Origin: an uncultured Sulfitobacter sp.
GTDB taxonomy: Bacteria; Pseudomonadota; Alphaproteobacteria; Rhodobacterales; Rhodobacteraceae
Assembly: GCA_937138475.1 (NCBI GenBank)
Contig: CAKZPD010000002.1
Location: 1-47,215 of the forward strand
DNA length: 47,215 nt
Reading direction: 5' to 3'
The notes beneath the pieces are model-generated. The model searched no databases. It saw nothing but the letters and a program-made list of their open reading frames with translations, and was not told the DNA's origin. The position numbers and the translations under genes are program-made. Shown here piece after piece: positions 26,398 to 35,726 of this stretch; within the stretch, counting starts at the first letter, position 1, and each line of letters begins with the position of its first letter.

Positions 26398-27018
26398 TCA
26401 CGGTGCAGTGAGCGGAAAAACCGGCGATAGCTTGTAGACCAAGGACAAATAAAGGGCCAAAAACCCCATGGAAAGCGCCAGTAAAACAACGCCGATCCAA
26501 GTGGTCTTGACCGAGAGTTGGCGGTCAGAAACGGTGATTTCCGTCGGGGTGGTGCTGGGGCTGTGCCAGGCCTGTCTGAATTGCAGCCCGGCGGCGATGC
26601 TGCCGGCCAGAACCATCACCATAACCAGCCAAAAGATTATGCCGCTGCGCCGGTGCTGGGCACGCAGCGCCATCAGCGCGTTTTGCTGGGTGGCGATGGC
26701 GAAATCCTGGGATTGCTGTGCGGCGGTCTGTGCGGCAAGCATCTGCTGCTGCTGCCAGTCAATCTGGGCCATCTGATAGCGCAGGCAGGGATCCTGCAAG
26801 GCCTTGGGCAGGGCGGTGCCAGGGGTGCAAAGTGTCGCGGCGCCGGGTTGCCCTGCAGATGCCTGCAATCCATGGTTGATCGGGGCGATGAAGATATCTT
26901 GCTCGGCCTGGCCAGGCAAAGGTTGAGCGATGGCCGCAAATGCCGCACAATACAATGACATGGCGATGGTTCCGCCCGTGAGAAGAAACGCGTTAACAAG
27001 TGATCGTAATTTAAACAT
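26398..27018 (-). CDS. Hypothetical membrane protein with signal peptide
   Basis: A 206-residue protein. Residues 1-32 look like a signal peptide (MFKLRSLVNAFLLTGGTIAM, then SLYCAAFAAIAQP). A Gln-rich, probably helical stretch (QIDWQQQQMLAAQTAAQQSQ) follows at about 86-105. Two hydrophobic helices near the C-terminus (IIFWLVMVMVLAGSIAAGL; GVVLLALSMGFLALYLSLVY) are separated by a polar segment. I recognise no family. It is divergent from the trypsin-like protease with only 16 bases between the two start codons, suggesting shared control. A link to the protease is a guess. Confidence 0.65.
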   Translation of the reverse strand: MFKLRSLVNAFLLTGGTIAMSLYCAAFAAIAQPLPGQAEQDIFIAPINHGLQASAGQPGAATLCTPGTALPKALQDPCLRYQMAQIDWQQQQMLAAQTAAQQSQDFAIATQQNALMALRAQHRRSGIIFWLVMVMVLAGSIAAGLQFRQAWHSPSTTPTEITVSDRQLSVKTTWIGVVLLALSMGFLALYLSLVYKLSPVFPLTAP

Positions 27019-27034
27019 TTAGGTGGGCTCCCGG

Positions 27035-28309
27035 ATGGTTCAGAAATTTATGCTATCTCAGATTGTGTTTTGTGCCTTGGTCTTTTTTGCCGGACAGCCG
27101 GGTTTCGCCCAAGGGGTGTTCTTTGATGCGGGGCAGTGGGGCAACGCCAATCTGGTTGCCCGTCAATCCGCCGGCGGGACCACGTTGGAATCCATTGTGT
27201 CATCCAATGACAACATGGAGCGGCTGAACAATTATAATGCCGATGAACGCCTGCGAAAGATGAGCAGGCCGGTCGGGCGGCTGGATATCCGATTTGCTGA
27301 CGGGCAGTTTTCGACCTGCACCGCGACGTTGATCACCCGCGACCGGATTATCACCAATCACCACTGTGTTCCCAATCTGCGCAGCACGCTTGATCTGAAG
27401 GGCGGGATCACCGATGTGACCTTGTTGATGAACCACTATGATGAGCGCAATACCCAAGACACCAAAGCGTATCGGGTGGGGCCTATTCCTGTGGAAAGCG
27501 ATGAGGCGCTGGATTATGCGATCTTACAGGTCGAAGGCGCCCCCGGCGATGTTTGGGGCACCGCAACCGTGCGCCGGGCGCCGCCCAGACCGGGCGCGGG
27601 GTTGTTGGTGATCCATCATCCCGGTGGTTTGCCCAAACATGTCACGCGCGGTCAGTGCCGTGCCGCCCGGCCTGCAACCGACAGCGTTGGCACCCAGTTG
27701 TTTCACCTGTGCGATACGCTTCCCGGCAGCTCGGGCGCGCCGATTTTTGCCGACAGCGATGGGGCGATGATCGGTATTCACCGCGCCGGCCCGGCGGTGG
27801 TCAGCGCCGACAGCACGAATTTCGGGATACTGATGGCGGCAATGGACACAATCACCCAGTTCGTGGTGCTGCAAGGGCAGGTCGAAACCTCGTTGCCGAT
27901 GCTGCGACGCGATATTTTCGTCAGCGACAAGACCTTTCACCTGGGCGATGAAAACATCCGCGACTGGGAGGCGCTGCTGGGGGGCTGTCTCAAGATGCCG
28001 ATTGCGCCCGCCCCCGAGCGGCTTGCCGGGGTGACGGTGACAGCGCAGGTATACGGTGCCGAGAATACCTCGCTGGTGATTGGCGGGGCGATTCGGCCGT
28101 TCTTTAACCAAAAACCACCGCCCAACCGGGAACGCCCCAATTTCTGGAGCGACACAGTCGAGGTCGTCGCTTCTTTGCCGCGCGGCATTCCCGCCCCCGA
28201 CGCGATCGAGATATGCAGCAACGAGGTGCCGAACCCCGAAAAACCCGGTGAGCTGGACGATTTCCGCATCCGCAACATCAAGATTGTCGGCACCTTTGAG
28301 CAAAACTAG
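27035..28309 (+). CDS. Secreted trypsin-like serine protease
   Basis: A 424-residue exported protein. A signal peptide (about 1-25, ending GQPGFAQ) precedes a chymotrypsin-fold domain. The triad is visible: His110 in TNHHCV, Asp160 in ALDYAILQ and Ser233 in LPGSSGAPIF. Paired cysteines lie near the active site. The layout resembles Glu-specific or V8-like trypsin-like peptidases. The last 150 residues form a separate region with no motif I know. The ATG at 27035 follows AGGTGG; a GTG four codons upstream is an alternative. It converges with dddP, 3 bases between stops. Confidence 0.88.
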   Translation: MVQKFMLSQIVFCALVFFAGQPGFAQGVFFDAGQWGNANLVARQSAGGTTLESIVSSNDNMERLNNYNADERLRKMSRPVGRLDIRFADGQFSTCTATLITRDRIITNHHCVPNLRSTLDLKGGITDVTLLMNHYDERNTQDTKAYRVGPIPVESDEALDYAILQVEGAPGDVWGTATVRRAPPRPGAGLLVIHHPGGLPKHVTRGQCRAARPATDSVGTQLFHLCDTLPGSSGAPIFADSDGAMIGIHRAGPAVVSADSTNFGILMAAMDTITQFVVLQGQVETSLPMLRRDIFVSDKTFHLGDENIRDWEALLGGCLKMPIAPAPERLAGVTVTAQVYGAENTSLVIGGAIRPFFNQKPPPNRERPNFWSDTVEVVASLPRGIPAPDAIEICSNEVPNPEKPGELDDFRIRNIKIVGTFEQN

Positions 28310-28312
28310 GGG

Positions 28313-29656
28313 TTAATTCTGCCCCAACAGCGCAGGATCAAACGGGTATTGGGTCAAATTCTCATACCCGTCCTCGGTGATCAGCACCTGATCCTCAAGC
28401 TTGATCGAAAAATCGCCGCCTTGCGGGGAAATCAACGCCTCGACACACAGGACCATGCCCGGTTCAAGCGGGTAATCAAACGCGCCCGGCACCGCCTTGT
28501 CGGGATAGGCGACAAGGGGCCATTCATCGCAAAGCCCGACGCCATGCATCAAGCAACCATATTTCTGCGCTTGAAACTGATCATCCAGCACATGGCAATT
28601 CCGGGTCAGCTCGGGGACCATCACGCCGGGTTTAAGCATTTCCATGTTGTGCTGAATATGCTCAAGCCCGTGCTGCATCGCATAGATCATGTCAGGCCGG
28701 GGCGCAGCATCGCCGATCCACCACGAGCGGGAAATATCGACACAAATGCCATAAGATCCAATCAGATCGGTATCAAAGCTGATGATTTCATTGTTCTGGC
28801 AGATGCGCGGCCCACATTCCTGAAACCATGGGTTGGTGCGCGGCCCCGATGCCAACAGCCGCGTTTCGATCCATTCACCGCCACGCTTGATGTTTTCAGC
28901 ATGTAGCACGGCCCAGACATCATCCTCGGATGTGGTGCCGCCGGGGACTTGGGCGCGGGCGAAATCCTCCATGGCTTTGACGGATGTCTCGCAGGCGTGG
29001 CTGGCACAGCGCATGGCCAAAATTTCATCAGGCCCTTTGATTGCGCGGGATTTTTCGGTGACTTCTTCCCCGTCCATGATCTCAAAGCCTTGCGCCTCAA
29101 GCGCGCGCAACCCGTGCAGCATGATCTTGTCGACCGCAAGGCGCTTGCCGCCGCCGCCATGGGCCTGGGCCAGCAGGCGCACCTCGTTTGCGAATGTATC
29201 GGCCGCCACGTCAATTTTGTCACCGCGGTCAAAGTAAAACAAATCTGCGCCGGATCGCTGTTCACGAACCAAAGGGTTGAATTTGCTAAGGAAAGGTGAA
29301 TTTTTATAGTCCCAGATCACCATATACCCGTCGGCGCAAAGCAATACTGCGCGGAAGGGGTTGTGGGTGTTCCACAGCTGCATATTCGTGCTGTCCGTCG
29401 CATAGCGAATGTTCAGCGGGTCAAACATCAAAAGCCCGCAATAGCCCCGGTCGACGATATGCTTGGTCAACCGCGCGTGGCGATAGGCGCGCATATTGTC
29501 CAGATTGGGCAAAGTCAGCCCGGCGCCTTCCCATTCTTTGAACGCAAGCTGGGTGGGGCCAATTTCCACGCGGTTCAGATCGTTGGGCGTGCCATCGCCA
29601 AGCTTGTCGCCCTTGGCTGGATCAATCTTGCGGGTGTCGCGAAAATGAGAGTTCAT
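28313..29656 (-). CDS. dddP: Dimethylsulfoniopropionate (DMSP) lyase DddP
   Basis: It cleaves DMSP to dimethyl sulfide and acrylate. The 447-residue protein belongs to the M24 metallopeptidase (pita-bread) fold but acts as a lyase. Long stretches are recognisable as roseobacter DddP, for example NIRYATDSTNMQLWNTHNPF and RLLASGPRTNPWFQECGPR. The six iron ligands reported for characterised DddP fall at the same numbers here: Asp295, Asp297, Asp307, His371, Glu406 and Glu421. The start (MNSHFRDTRKIDP) matches known DddP N-termini, although the ribosome site is weak. The gene is divergent, by 112 bases, from a DUF3445 gene. No acrylate-utilisation genes or dmdA are in the window. The product makes this a marine, algal-osmolyte-using bacterium. 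Confidence 0.96.
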   Translation of the reverse strand: MNSHFRDTRKIDPAKGDKLGDGTPNDLNRVEIGPTQLAFKEWEGAGLTLPNLDNMRAYRHARLTKHIVDRGYCGLLMFDPLNIRYATDSTNMQLWNTHNPFRAVLLCADGYMVIWDYKNSPFLSKFNPLVREQRSGADLFYFDRGDKIDVAADTFANEVRLLAQAHGGGGKRLAVDKIMLHGLRALEAQGFEIMDGEEVTEKSRAIKGPDEILAMRCASHACETSVKAMEDFARAQVPGGTTSEDDVWAVLHAENIKRGGEWIETRLLASGPRTNPWFQECGPRICQNNEIISFDTDLIGSYGICVDISRSWWIGDAAPRPDMIYAMQHGLEHIQHNMEMLKPGVMVPELTRNCHVLDDQFQAQKYGCLMHGVGLCDEWPLVAYPDKAVPGAFDYPLEPGMVLCVEALISPQGGDFSIKLEDQVLITEDGYENLTQYPFDPALLGQN

Positions 29657-29768
29657 GTCAGGGGGGCTTTCGATTGTATTTTCTTTGAAATACTGTGCCA
29701 AGGTTGGCGGACAAGTATTACCTGAGGCCGACATAAAGCATGTCGTTTTTGCAAGGCCTGGGGGAAAG

Positions 29769-30509
29769 ATGGAACAAATGACGCCGGTGCTGCAAGCGCA
29801 GTTGCCGCCCGAGATGGAAACGCCCTTGCCCCTGCCAGGTGTCGCGCCGCTTGACGCCAATGGGTGGTTGCGCCGCGACGATGCATACGCCGGGCAGATG
29901 CGCTGCCGCCGGGCCCTTTTGGACAGCACGCGCGACGCGGTCTTGTGGGGCGATGGTTCGGCCGCCGCCCACGAGGCACTGGAAGCGGCCTTGGCCATTC
30001 TGCCTGATCTGGGGTTCGAAAGAACGGCCGACCGCGTGCGCTGTCCGGATGGCCAGCAGATTCAGCTTGATCCGGGGGCGCCGCTGCTGACCTTGGGCCG
30101 GCTGATCCAAGAGGACATCTGCGTGCTTGAGAAACACGGGGATGAACATGTTTTGACCGGGGCGGTCCTGTGCTTTCCGGCCAGCTGGTCCTTGGCGGAA
30201 AAGGTGGGTAAGCCCTTGATTAAAATTCATGATCCTGTGGCAAGCTATGACAGCAGCATTGCGCGCAGGGTGCAGCGGCTGTTTGATGGGGTGCAACCGG
30301 GGCGCCCGCTGTGGCGGTTCAACCGGTTGCATTACGACGCGCCGGATCTGTTCCAACCCCGCCCAAGCAATCAGCGCCGGATCGCCCCCGATGCGGCCAG
30401 CGCCGGGTTCACCCGTGCCGAGCGTCAGTGCATATTGCGCCTGCCGCGCACCGGGGCGGTGCTGTTTTCCATCCACACCTATGTTGTAAAAAACGCCCCG
30501 GCAGCCTGA
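29769..30509 (+). CDS. DUF3445 / heme-dependent oxidative N-demethylase family protein
   Basis: A 246-residue protein of the DUF3445 family. It shows the motifs GVAPLDANGWLRRDDAY, VLCFPASWSLAEKVGKPLIKIHDPV and RLHYDAPDLFQP. Characterised relatives have a PAS-like fold with heme and oxidatively demethylate amines such as dimethylamine, sometimes with partner subunits. None of those partners is adjacent here. GGGGGAAAG lies directly before the ATG at 29769; a second ATG three codons later is possible. It is divergent from dddP, so the two may share regulation. Family assignment is good, substrate unknown. Confidence 0.85.
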   Translation: MEQMTPVLQAQLPPEMETPLPLPGVAPLDANGWLRRDDAYAGQMRCRRALLDSTRDAVLWGDGSAAAHEALEAALAILPDLGFERTADRVRCPDGQQIQLDPGAPLLTLGRLIQEDICVLEKHGDEHVLTGAVLCFPASWSLAEKVGKPLIKIHDPVASYDSSIARRVQRLFDGVQPGRPLWRFNRLHYDAPDLFQPRPSNQRRIAPDAASAGFTRAERQCILRLPRTGAVLFSIHTYVVKNAPAA

Positions 30510-30555
30510 GGGGGTCATATACGGCCGCCCGTTCGGCGTCTTGTGGCGCCGGCTG

Positions 30556-31365
30556 TCAGGGTTGGTCGATGCGCGCGCCGATCAGGGCGATGGCCTGCTG
30601 ATAAACACCGGCGGCGTTCCAGCTTTGGATAACTTGGAAATTTCGCGTCCCGTTGTCAAAGGGCGCGCCGCGTCGCCAGCCCTTTTGCCGCAGAAAGTTG
30701 GCGGTCGAGGCAAGGGCGTCTGCCTCGTTATACAGGTCGATCCGGCCATCGCCATTGCCATCTATGCCAAAACGCAGCGCATTTCCGGGCAAGAATTGCG
30801 TGTGGCCCAGCTCGGCGTGTTTGGCGCCAAGGGTCGTGGCGGTGATGGTGCCGCGATCGACCAGCATCAGCGCCGCGAGGGCATGAGGTTCAAAAAACGT
30901 GGCGCGCCGGCAGTCATAGGTCAAAGTCACGATCGCCGAGACGACATTGCTGTCGCCCATGAACCGGCCAAATGCGGTCTCCATTCCGTGGATCGCGATC
31001 AACACGCCCGCCGGAACGCCAAAGGTCTTTTCCAACGACTGGTAAAAGGCTGCCTGTCGCGATTTCCGGGCGCGCCCCTGGCGGACAATGATCTCGGCAC
31101 CGCGAATTTCCATAAATTTATCAAGAGAATAGCGGAAAGACTTTTGATTGCGATCTGCCCAAATCGTGGCCTGCGCATATTGTGCATTTCGCAGCGCTGC
31201 CAGACCTTTTTCCCCGACGCCGGCGGATTTTGCTGTTTGGGCGAACTGGGTTTTCCAGGCGCTGAACCCGGCCTGCGTGTCGCCGCAACTGCGGGCCCAA
31301 CCCGCGACGGGCGGAAAAACCGCGATGAAAAGCGCCGCGGCAAGCGGGGTCAAATGCTTAATCAT
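30556..31365 (-). CDS. Lytic murein transglycosylase (MltB-like, GH103)
   Basis: A 269-residue exported peptidoglycan-cleaving enzyme. A signal peptide (about 1-24, ending VAGWA) is followed by the SLT_2 domain. The catalytic Glu129 lies in IAIHGMETAFGRF. The MltB-type motif GHTQFLPGNALRFGIDGNGDGRIDLYNEADALASTANFL-like region starts near 187 and includes the calcium-loop-like GIDGNGDGR. It lacks the C-terminal peptidoglycan-binding domain of some homologues. It has no lipobox, so it is probably soluble in the periplasm. Confidence 0.9.
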   Translation of the reverse strand: MIKHLTPLAAALFIAVFPPVAGWARSCGDTQAGFSAWKTQFAQTAKSAGVGEKGLAALRNAQYAQATIWADRNQKSFRYSLDKFMEIRGAEIIVRQGRARKSRQAAFYQSLEKTFGVPAGVLIAIHGMETAFGRFMGDSNVVSAIVTLTYDCRRATFFEPHALAALMLVDRGTITATTLGAKHAELGHTQFLPGNALRFGIDGNGDGRIDLYNEADALASTANFLRQKGWRRGAPFDNGTRNFQVIQSWNAAGVYQQAIALIGARIDQP

Positions 31366-31450
31366 TTTGCCTCAATACCAAATACTATGCTGCAACTATG
31401 ACCGTAGCGCTGCCGCGAGGCAAATGTTCAATGGCACAAAAAGCGGGCAC

Positions 31451-31478
31451 AAAAAAGGCGCCCCCTGACGGAGGCGCC
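31451..31478 (-). terminator. Rho-independent terminator after glnA
   Basis: On the minus strand GGCGCCTCC-GTCA-GGGGGCGCC forms a 9-pair stem followed by six T residues, 23 bases past the glnA stop. Confidence 0.88.
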
Positions 31479-31501
31479 CAATCACACAAGCAAATTACAA
31501 C

Positions 31502-32905
31502 TTAGCAGCTGTAATACATTGCGAATTCAATGGGGTGGGGCGTGTGTTCATAACGCTCGACCTCTTCCATCTTCAGCGCGATATAGCCTTCGATCTGATC
31601 GCGGGTGAACACATCGCCCTTGACCAGGAAATCCATATCGGCGCGCAGCTCGTCGATGGCTTCGCGCAGGGATCCGCAAACCGTTGGGATGCCGGCCAGT
31701 TCCTCGGCAGGCAGATCATAAAGGTTTTTATCCATGGCTTCGCCGGGATCAATCTTGTTCTGGATGCCGTCAAGGCCGGCCATCAACAAGGCCGCAAAAC
31801 ACAGATAGGGGTTGGCTGACGGATCGGGGAAGCGCGCCTCGACACGTTTTGCCTTGGGCGATTCTGTCCATGGAATGCGCACACATCCCGAGCGGTTGCG
31901 CGCGGAATAGGCGCGCAGAACCGGCGCCTCAAAGCCGGGGATCAGCCGCTTGTAGCTGTTGGTGCCAGGGTTGGTGAAGGCGTTCAATGCCTTTGCGTGA
32001 TGCAAGATACCGCCGATGAAATACAGCGCCTCTTGGCTCAGGTCGGCATATTTGTCGCCTGCAAACAGGGGCTTGCCGTCTTTCCAGATCGACATGTTGA
32101 CGTGCATCCCGGTGCCGTTATCGCCGGCGATGGGCTTGGGCATGAAGGTTGCGGATTTGCCATAGGCATGGGCAACGTTGTGAATCACATATTTGTATTT
32201 CTGCAATTCGTCGGCCTGCTTGGTCAATGTGTCGAAAATCAGACCCAATTCGTGCTGGCACGAGGCGACCTCGTGGTGGTGCTTGTCGACCTTCATGCCA
32301 AGGCGCTTCATGGTGGACAGCATTTCAGACCGCAGGTCTTGGGCTTCGTCGATGGGGTTCACCGGGAAATAGCCGCCCTTGACGCCTGGGCGGTGGCCCA
32401 TGTTGCCCATTTCATAGTCGGTGTCAGTATTCCAAGACGCATCAGATGCATCAACTTCGTATGATACTTTGTTGATTGTGTTGGAATATTTTACGTTATC
32501 AAACAGGAAGAATTCTGCCTCGGGGCCCATGTAGGCCACATCGCCGATGCCGGTTGATTTCAGATAGGCCTCGGCTTTTTCGGCGGTGCCGCGTGGGTCG
32601 CGATCATAGGCTTCGCCGGTGTCTGGTTCGACAACCGAACAATGCAGGCAGATGGTTTTTTCGGCATAGAATGGGTCGATATAGGCGCTTGAAACATCGG
32701 GCATCAGCTTCATGTCCGAGGCTTCGATGCTTTTCCAGCCTTCGATGGACGAGCCGTCAAACATGAAACCTTCCTCAAGGAAGTCTTCATCGACCAGGTC
32801 AGATACGATGGTCACATGCTGAAGTTTGCCCCGAGGATCGGTGAAGCGGATATCGACATATTCGATACCGTCGTCCTGAAGCATTTGAACGAAGTCTTTG
32901 TTCAT
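31502..32905 (-). CDS. glnA: Glutamine synthetase type I
   Basis: It makes glutamine from glutamate, ammonia and ATP as a dodecamer and is the main ammonium-assimilating enzyme. The start at 32905 gives [20 protein letters not shown], a standard N-terminus; the open frame extends 62 codons further. It is 467 residues long. Signatures are [18 protein letters not shown], the glycine-rich ATP motif [18 protein letters not shown], and the adenylylation site tyrosine in DKNLYDLP, so activity can be switched off by GlnE. It lies 28 bases after glnB on the same strand, the usual glnBA operon of alphaproteobacteria. Confidence 0.98.
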   Translation of the reverse strand: MNKDFVQMLQDDGIEYVDIRFTDPRGKLQHVTIVSDLVDEDFLEEGFMFDGSSIEGWKSIEASDMKLMPDVSSAYIDPFYAEKTICLHCSVVEPDTGEAYDRDPRGTAEKAEAYLKSTGIGDVAYMGPEAEFFLFDNVKYSNTINKVSYEVDASDASWNTDTDYEMGNMGHRPGVKGGYFPVNPIDEAQDLRSEMLSTMKRLGMKVDKHHHEVASCQHELGLIFDTLTKQADELQKYKYVIHNVAHAYGKSATFMPKPIAGDNGTGMHVNMSIWKDGKPLFAGDKYADLSQEALYFIGGILHHAKALNAFTNPGTNSYKRLIPGFEAPVLRAYSARNRSGCVRIPWTESPKAKRVEARFPDPSANPYLCFAALLMAGLDGIQNKIDPGEAMDKNLYDLPAEELAGIPTVCGSLREAIDELRADMDFLVKGDVFTRDQIEGYIALKMEEVERYEHTPHPIEFAMYYSC

Positions 32906-32933
32906 GATGATGTCTTTCTGGATTAGGGTAGGG

Positions 32934-33290
<357 letters not shown>

Positions 33291-33527
33291 TTACAGCGTT
33301 TCAAACCACGCCAAAGGCAAAAGGTCCATGTCTTGTGCAGGATGCAGGTCGATATTCGCGCCGCAGTGGGGGTGGCTGATCAATAATTGAGCGATGCGCC
33401 TATTTTTTGTGCAAACGATAAAAGCGCGTGGCCTGGCCAATCAGAGGTCGGACAGAAATATTCGGTGTTTTCCTCTCGCCTTCGCTATCTTGCTTTGATA
33501 AAGACAGCCCATCGCGATGCGATATGT

Positions 33528-33612
33528 GCGGGTGTGGCGGAATTGGTAGACGCACCAGATTTAGGTTCTGGCGCCGCGAGGCGTGGGGGTTCAAGTCCCT
33601 TCACCCGTACCA
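33528..33612 (+). tRNA. tRNA-Leu (anticodon UAG)
   Basis: An 85-base tRNA with encoded CCA. The acceptor arms are GCGGGTG (33528-33534) and CACCCGT plus discriminator A and CCA (33602-33612). The anticodon arm is CCAGA-TTTAGGT-TCTGG, giving anticodon UAG for CUN leucine codons. The long variable arm and the T-arm loop GTTCAAGTC fit a class II tRNA-Leu. Confidence 0.97.
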
Positions 33613-33640
33613 TTTTTCAGATAATTATCAATAAATTAGG

Positions 33641-33997
33641 TCAAAACAGGTCCAGGTTACCCACGTCCCGTGCTGTTTGGGTAAAGTTTGGCGCGGTTTT
33701 CAGCAGGTTCTTGGTGCTTTGCAGGGTTAATTGCGTGTCCTTGTCCGACAGTTCATTCAGGCAGACCTTTTTGGAAAGCGACGCCTGCCCGATCAAAGTC
33801 ATCAGCACGCTCAGATCCTCGACTGATTGGCGAATTTGATCAAGGGTTTGCAGCCGCAAGATCGCCCGATCTTCAAGCGTTCTTGGCAGGATGTCCCCCA
33901 GAGCGTTTTCGACATCGCCAAGGGTTTCGGCCAGTTCGTCAAGATGACGGGCGATCCGCGGCATCAGATCGCTGGGTGGCAGGATAATCTTGCTCAT
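33641..33997 (-). CDS. Small chemotaxis-operon protein with DxxxQ motif (CheZ/CheT-like phosphatase candidate)
   Basis: A 118-residue, mostly helical protein, last gene of the chemotaxis operon. Its ATG overlaps the stop of the upstream cheY (TGATG), so it is made with that CheY. I recognise no named family, but residues 46-62 (ILRLQTLDQIRQSVEDL) contain D53-xxx-Q57. This is the spacing of the catalytic Asp/Gln pair of CheZ (QDLTGQ in E. coli) and of the CheT protein of Sinorhizobium. No CheZ, CheC or CheX is otherwise in the cluster. Phosphatase function is inference. The C-terminus ends in a hydrophobic NLDLF, reminiscent of peptides that dock on CheY-like receivers. Confidence 0.75.
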   Translation of the reverse strand: MSKIILPPSDLMPRIARHLDELAETLGDVENALGDILPRTLEDRAILRLQTLDQIRQSVEDLSVLMTLIGQASLSKKVCLNELSDKDTQLTLQSTKNLLKTAPNFTQTARDVGNLDLF

Positions 33998-34383
33998 CAC
34001 AGTTTTCCAACGACGGCTTCTATGCAATTGCGCAAGCCATTTTGGTCAAACGGTTTTTTGAGATAATTGTTCATGCCAAGCTTTTTGCCGTGGTCGATGA
34101 TCTGTTGTTCGGCCCGGCCGGTGATCAAGATAAAGCCGACGCCTTTGGTTTTTGGCCCACTGCGCAGGTGATGCAAAAGCTGCAAGCCATCCATTTCGGG
34201 CATATTATAGTCCGAGATCACCAGATGAACCGGATGCGTGCTGAGCGCGCGATAGGCGTCTTTGCCGTTTTCAGCCGTCGCAACATTGCGGATGCCAAAG
34301 GCGTCAAGGGCCTGGGTGATCAGGCCCCGGCTGGTGGACATATCATCCACCACCATGATGCGGATTTTCTCTCTGAGCGACAT
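33997..34383 (-). CDS. cheY: CheY-type single-domain response regulator (second of two)
   Basis: A 128-residue stand-alone receiver. It has the acidic pocket (VVDD at 11-14), phospho-acceptor Asp58 in VISDYNMPEMDG, the switch Thr in LITGRAE and Lys in LKKPF. It starts directly after the cheR stop and overlaps the DxxxQ protein gene. The position suggests it is the motor-binding CheY or a phosphate sink. It differs clearly from the first CheY of the operon (37904-38269). Confidence 0.93.
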   Translation of the reverse strand: MSLREKIRIMVVDDMSTSRGLITQALDAFGIRNVATAENGKDAYRALSTHPVHLVISDYNMPEMDGLQLLHHLRSGPKTKGVGFILITGRAEQQIIDHGKKLGMNNYLKKPFDQNGLRNCIEAVVGKL

Positions 34384-35271
34384 TCACGATTTCCTTTGAG
34401 AAGAAAACAAGGGTTGGGCCGGGGCCGATGTGGGGCGGTAAGTTGTTGTGCCTGCGATAAAAAACTTAGCGGTCTCCATGTCGGCTATGCGTTCAGAGTG
34501 GCCAAGAAACAGATATCCTTCCGGATCCAGGGCGTCGCGAAACCGGGGCCACAGGCTGTTTTGTGTGCCTGCGTCGAAATAGATCACCACATTTCGACAA
34601 AAAATAACGTCAAAGCGCTGCTTGATCGGCCAATTCCCCAGCAAGTTCAGTTCCCGAAAGCGGATCAGATTTTTGACCGGCGCCTTGATGCAATATTGGT
34701 CATCGCCCGGCGTCAAAGGCTTGGTGAAATATTTCGCGCGCCGATCCGGAGGCACCCCCTCAAGCATCCGTTCAGGATAGCGCCCTTCCTGGGCGAAGCG
34801 GACGACTTTGGGATCAATATCGGTTGCCAAAATTCGAAAATCGAGGGTTGCGACCTCGGGCAGGGCCTCAAGTAAATCCATGGCGATAGAGTAGGGTTCT
34901 TGACCGTTGGAGCAGCCGGCAGACCAAATGCGCGCGCGATGGCCCTGCCGCAGTTTGCGCGCCAATTTTGGGATGATTTCGTCCCTCAAGGTGTCGAAAT
35001 GATGCCGTTCGCGATAAAAATGCGAGACATTCGTGGTCAACGCCGAGATCATGTGGCGCCGTTCATCGCGCCCCTGTTCCGAACAGACAAACCGGCTGTA
35101 GCTGGCAAATTCATGCAGTCCAAGCGCGCTGAGCCGGTGACGCAGGCGGGATTGGATCATAGAGCGCTTTTCTTCGACCAGCTGAATCCCACATGAATCA
35201 TAGGTCAACCGGGCGATCGCCTGAAAGCTGTCACTGTCCAGTTCGCCGAATTTATCCACCGTTGATGTCAT
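34384..35271 (-). CDS. cheR: Chemotaxis protein methyltransferase CheR
   Basis: It methylates glutamates of chemoreceptors using SAM. The 295 residues comprise the N-terminal helical domain (FQAIARLTYDSCGIQLVEEKRSM) and the SAM domain with IWSAGCSNGQEPYSIAMDL, ILATDIDPKVVRFAQEG, FDVIFCRNVVIYF and GYLFLGHSERI, all standard CheR motifs. The start overlaps the cheW stop by 4 bases. CheR's usual partner, the methylesterase CheB, is not in this operon. Confidence 0.95.
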   Translation of the reverse strand: MTSTVDKFGELDSDSFQAIARLTYDSCGIQLVEEKRSMIQSRLRHRLSALGLHEFASYSRFVCSEQGRDERRHMISALTTNVSHFYRERHHFDTLRDEIIPKLARKLRQGHRARIWSAGCSNGQEPYSIAMDLLEALPEVATLDFRILATDIDPKVVRFAQEGRYPERMLEGVPPDRRAKYFTKPLTPGDDQYCIKAPVKNLIRFRELNLLGNWPIKQRFDVIFCRNVVIYFDAGTQNSLWPRFRDALDPEGYLFLGHSERIADMETAKFFIAGTTTYRPTSAPAQPLFSSQRKS

Positions 35272-35726
35272 GCGGCGTGGCTTTGCTCTGGTATGACAAT
35301 CGCGGAAAGATCCAGAACCCGGATCATTCGGTCGTCAATCAGGGTCAGGGCATTCACCACATTGGGGCTGGCCGAGGTTTGAATTTCGGGCGGGGGTTGC
35401 AGGTCTTCGGCGGTGATCGCGATAATGTCGGACACCGCATCCACCAACAGGCCGGTCATGGTGTCTTCGTGATTGACCACGATGATGACGTTTCGCTCGG
35501 TATGCTCAAGCGGCTTCAGGCCCAGTCGTTCAGACAGATCCATCACCGGCAGCACGGTGCCGCGCAGGTTGATAACCCCGCGCATATAGCTGGGCGCATG
35601 GGGCAAAGGCGTTGTGCGGGTCCAACCACGGATTTCGCGAACAGACATGATATCAAGCGAATATTCCTGATCCGCTAGCTGGAACGTCAACAGTTCAATG
35701 GCGGCGGCTTTGTCTTTTTCATTCAT
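35268..35726 (-). CDS. cheW: Chemotaxis coupling protein CheW
   Basis: A 152-residue SH3-like adaptor linking chemoreceptors to CheA. Recognisable parts are LLTFQLADQEYSLDIMSVREI, TPLPHAPSYMRGVINLRGTVLPVMDLSERL and MTGLLVDAVSDII. It overlaps both neighbours by 4 bases (ATGA with cheA upstream and with cheR downstream), indicating tight translational coupling. Confidence 0.96.
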   Translation of the reverse strand: MNEKDKAAAIELLTFQLADQEYSLDIMSVREIRGWTRTTPLPHAPSYMRGVINLRGTVLPVMDLSERLGLKPLEHTERNVIIVVNHEDTMTGLLVDAVSDIIAITAEDLQPPPEIQTSASPNVVNALTLIDDRMIRVLDLSAIVIPEQSHAA

